From: Siphonodentalium dalli
Taxonomy: Eukaryota > Mollusca > Scaphopoda > Gadilida > Siphonodentaliidae
NCBI GenBank assembly: GCA_032622095.1
Contig: CP136061.1
Span: 47,561,797 to 47,625,796, forward strand
Reading direction: 5' to 3'
Length of the DNA: 64,000 nucleotides
Below, one piece after another: positions 60,821-64,000 of the stretch (position 1 is its first letter; each line of letters opens with the position of its first letter). The position numbers were made by a program, and so were the translations under genes. The notes under the pieces are model-generated. The model saw only the letters and a program-made list of their open reading frames with translations, did not search any database and was not told the DNA's origin.

Positions 60821-60985
60821 TATAAGGATTAACTGTCATGTGGACTGTTTTTATGGAGATGTAACCGCGAGGTGAGTGGTCATAACTTGTGTAAAACCCG
60901 AAGGGTTTGACATACAAGTTATGACCACTCACCTCGCGGTTACATCTCCATAAAAACAGTCCACATAACAGTTAATCCTTATATT
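60821..60985. mobile_element. Near-perfect palindrome, ~75-bp arms
   Basis: TATAAGGATTAACTGTCATG, TGGACTGTTTTTATGGAGAT, GTAACCGCGAGGTGAGTGGT and CATAACTTGT are repeated inverted with few mismatches around a centre in AACCCGAAGGGTTT. A foldback MITE is likely; target duplication is unclear. Confidence 0.85.
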
Positions 60986-60989
60986 TATA

Positions 60990-62280
60990 TAATGTACATT
61001 TAGCGGAAAGCCACTTTTGTAAATGTATTTAAATCAAAGTGTATCGTGACAAAACCAGCCCAAAATATCCCATAGCACCCTTGGCAAAAGTTAACAGGAA
61101 CAATTTCTCTTTATATTGAAACCCGATGATTTATAAAGTCAATCCTGCGCGAGTCCAAATGCGCCCAAAACATTACGCGTTCGTCTTTCCCAAACCTATG
61201 ACACGTCGATGTAATTATGAGGCTGCAGTTATGAGCTCTTGCGCGTTCACTGAGAAATAATTGCAACTAGCCATGTGGGCGCCGACCAATCAGAATGCTG
61301 GATTTAGTGATAATCACACTTAGTATGTAAATATATGATATCATAAATTTTTGTACATCACTTGCCTGGCCCAAGTTTTACAGGAAAATGGCTAATTTGA
61401 AAATATTTGTAGTTCAATATATAATTATCACCCTATTTATTATTGCAGTTCATGAAAATATAATGAAATGTTCAAGTGGAATAGGATAAGTTTAAAATTT
61501 CTTATGCATGAAATTGGGATATTATAAGGATAATACTTAATTATTTCCCGCACAGCGACTGCCCTGCCTTCCGGATTCCGGCATTGAATTGATTCGGAAA
61601 TTACTACCATATCTCATAACGAGAGGCCAATCACGATCGGCAGATGTTTAACCCATACCTTGACGACAGCGATGAGCTATTTTCATATATCCTTACCCCA
61701 TCCTTTTCATGAGTGCAAAACTTTAAACAATTCACACCTTACTATTAATTCACAAGTGAAATCACACTTATTGGGGACCTTGCTCACATTAACACAATGT
61801 TAACACAGACGTGGCTTTGATTTCAACCTATTAGTGACTCCAACACAGATACATGTATGTCTTATAGAGTTATAAGGCTAATTAAGCTCAATCCATAGTT
61901 GGAGAGAAGCACCATAGCTGTTAAATATCAAATAGTTAAGAAATTAGGTAGATTCTACCTACTAGATAAACATCATAGCAACTCAATTTATCTATTTATT
62001 ACATTGGAACATGAGACATTACATATTGTGTGTTTTTTTTTTATTATCATTGCTATTTTTTTGTTTATTATATTTTGTGTCAGCTGCATATTAAAAATTC
62101 ATAGCAACCTATTAATATTTCACCACTAAAAAACAATCAATACCTGATCAACTATAGAAGTGAGGGATGTATAGACCTGGATATAAAATATGATTGCTAA
62201 TGATTGGATATAAATGTTAATTTTCTTGTAAGTTGATCATTAGAAAGATATCTTTGTGAACAGTTTAAATATAATTAAAG
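60990..62280. other. Upstream kinase intron or 5' region, nothing recognised
   Basis: Searched on the minus strand for an exon ending in FALK or containing the glycine loop; none could be supported. Confidence 0.4.
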
Positions 62281-62289
62281 TTAAGGTTA

Positions 62290-63900
62290 ATATTATCACA
62301 ACCATTCGATCGATACCAAAATCTATACAGGTGAAGAATGTGTCATGATTATCACAGATGTGATTATTTATAGAGTAATCATGCAAAAAATATTTAGCTA
62401 TCACATTGTGTCAACAGGATTGGAGAAGGATGTTAATATATTTAAGCAAATAAACCAAATGACCCTCACTATGCAGGTTAGAGGTGTGTTATCATAAACT
62501 GTGCCAGAACTATAAACATAATCAATGGAAATATTTGAGTTATCAAATTGGATAGTAAGGGGTTAATCTTACCCAAACTAATGAACTGATAAACACAGAG
62601 TAGTCAACAAAAAGCATGTCATTGGATTTAGAAACCAATGCAATAAGTCAGTCTCAAGAATCCCAGCACTGTTAATATTATCCTGTAGCCCAAATGCAAT
62701 TGAGGGAATTTCATAATAAGACATATCATCTAATGATGAATTTCAATTGGTCATTTCTTGAAACACTGACTGAACCTGGCTCAAAGTTAAAGTGATAATT
62801 TAATATATGTCAGACATATGATATGAGTCAATCGAATGGGTTAATTTTAATCCCAAATCCATGCAAATTAAAAGTGGATCACCATCAACATGTACATAGA
62901 ATAGGAGAATGATCAAATAAAAAACATCAAAAGACCATATGATGTGTGCAGAGGGTTAATCATTTTCAATGACATCATATGATGGAACTAAGGAATGCTG
63001 TATTAATTATTTTCTAAGTTATAACAACAGTGTCTCTGTAAACAATAATGCCATGAACTGCATGGTTTCAACAGAGAACAGAACTGGAATAAAGAGTCTA
63101 ACATCAATCACAGTTTGACAGATGTTTATAAGTCTGCAGCCACCAGTGGAACTATCAGGTCACTGTGACCAAAGCAATAAATTATCTCCTTCCAATAACA
63201 CAGGTATGTGTTGTGTCTTGTTCTATTCAAATTTAATACAATGTAGTGCATGGAAAAAAGGTATGAATTATAAAGGGCCATAACTCTGTTAATATATACC
63301 GGATCAAACCCATATTCACACTTGATCTGTATTTAGGGGTCAGAAATTCATATACCAAAATTTGTGTCGATCAGATGAAAAATGTTTGAGTCATCCTGGC
63401 TTGGATGAATTCTATTTAAAAACAAGAGTGGAAAGGGTTAACTAAACAATACCAAAATCCATACAGATGAAGAACGTGCTAAGAAAGACCTAGATAAGAA
63501 ATATGAGGCAGATCAGAAGAAAATTGTTTGACTTCGATACATCGGATAGCATTTGTGAGCATGGTTAATTATCTTCTAAACCGATCGACCAATCGATACC
63601 AAAAACTATACAGGCGAGCCATGCATATAAAATATGAACACAATGGGTAAAAAAATACATGAGTTATGGCATCAGATAGAATATGACCAGGTATGGATGG
63701 AAAGTGTTAATCATTTCTAAACCGATCAACCGATCGATACCAAAAACTATATGTGTCATCATAAACATGCACATAAAATTTGAACATGATCCGATAAAAA
63801 CTACTCAAGTAATCGAATCGGATAGCAAGTGTCTACGGACAGACGTACGGACGGACAGACGGATGTCGGCATTATATGTGTACCATACATGGTATGGGTA
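62290..63900 (+). repeat. Degenerate 'cgatcgataccaaaa' repeat block with ACGGACAG tail
   Basis: Copies of CGATCGATACCAAAAxCTAT followed by ACAGGYGAAG and ATGAAAxAxATG-type sequence lie near 62307, 63450, 63590 and 63730. The last copy ends in GTCTACGGACAGACGTACGG, another GGACAGAC tail. The part between 62.5 and 63.2 kb is unrecognised. Confidence 0.6.
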
Positions 63901-64000
63901 CACATAAAAAGGAACAGCCTTCACATTCACGCCATATGAAAATCATTTTGATAGTTGGACGTTTGATTCTATTTTACCCACCCTCGCTTTTGGATTTATA

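Noticed and set aside
61680-61740. Minus-strand TTTGCACTCATG resembling the FALK/FALM end of the missing kinase exon
   Set aside because: Stops lie just upstream in that frame and no glycine-loop sequence precedes it.

Overview
This is animal nuclear DNA: AT-rich, intron-bearing, with vertebrate-like housekeeping genes and a heavy load of small DNA transposons. No species can be named from the sequence. Tandem units with GGACAGAC- or GGACGCAC-type tails, many foldback MITEs and multi-kb introns fit a marine invertebrate bilaterian such as a mollusc, another lophotrochozoan or an ambulacrarian. That placement is an inference. I saw no bacterial genes, rRNA, tRNA or CRISPR array.

Three host genes can be supported. 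(1) The 5' part of cytosolic isoleucyl-tRNA synthetase (IARS1-like) is on the minus strand, with coding exons at 13049-12931, 9285-9129 and 897-778, and it runs off the left edge. (2) A complete TMEM167B (Kish-B) gene is on the plus strand. It has a 10-nt first coding exon at 19410-19419, then 22611-22742 and 23237-23319, giving exactly 74 codons plus stop. (3) A MAPKAP kinase 2/3-type p38-effector kinase is on the minus strand, with nine exons from 60006 down to the stop codon at 42165. Only the N-terminal exon or exons, expected right of 60006, were not found. All junctions in the three genes keep frame and use GT-AG sites.

Most of the rest is transposon and satellite DNA lying in introns and between genes. 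In the first coding intron of IARS1 sits a 2.79-kb DNA transposon (10121-12910). It has 26-bp perfect terminal inverted repeats, a CATT target duplication, repeated internal AACAAGGTAC-type motifs and a decayed DDE-like transposase. It ends 20 bp from the splice donor. The next IARS1 intron holds a 7.5-kb foldback element (1096-8564) whose arms are built of ~370-bp tandem subunits, with a second TAA-flanked element nested inside. The kinase introns hold hAT-, mariner- and TTAA-type non-autonomous elements and a ~4-kb inverted-repeat element (54.2-58.2 kb) with 117-bp protein-like tandem repeats.

Recurring families are: a TTAA-flanked group with CCCTTT ends; a ~220-640-bp family carrying GAATGAGGTCCCCAGAGGGT arms with 8-bp target duplications; a TA-flanked family starting CAGTAATGC; and 'aagatggc' tandem satellites. 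Minisatellites are at 25.3 kb (48-bp unit) and 34.4 kb (30-bp unit). Many apparent ORFs are repeat artefacts. Stretches described as empty are those where I saw neither coding exons nor recognisable repeats.
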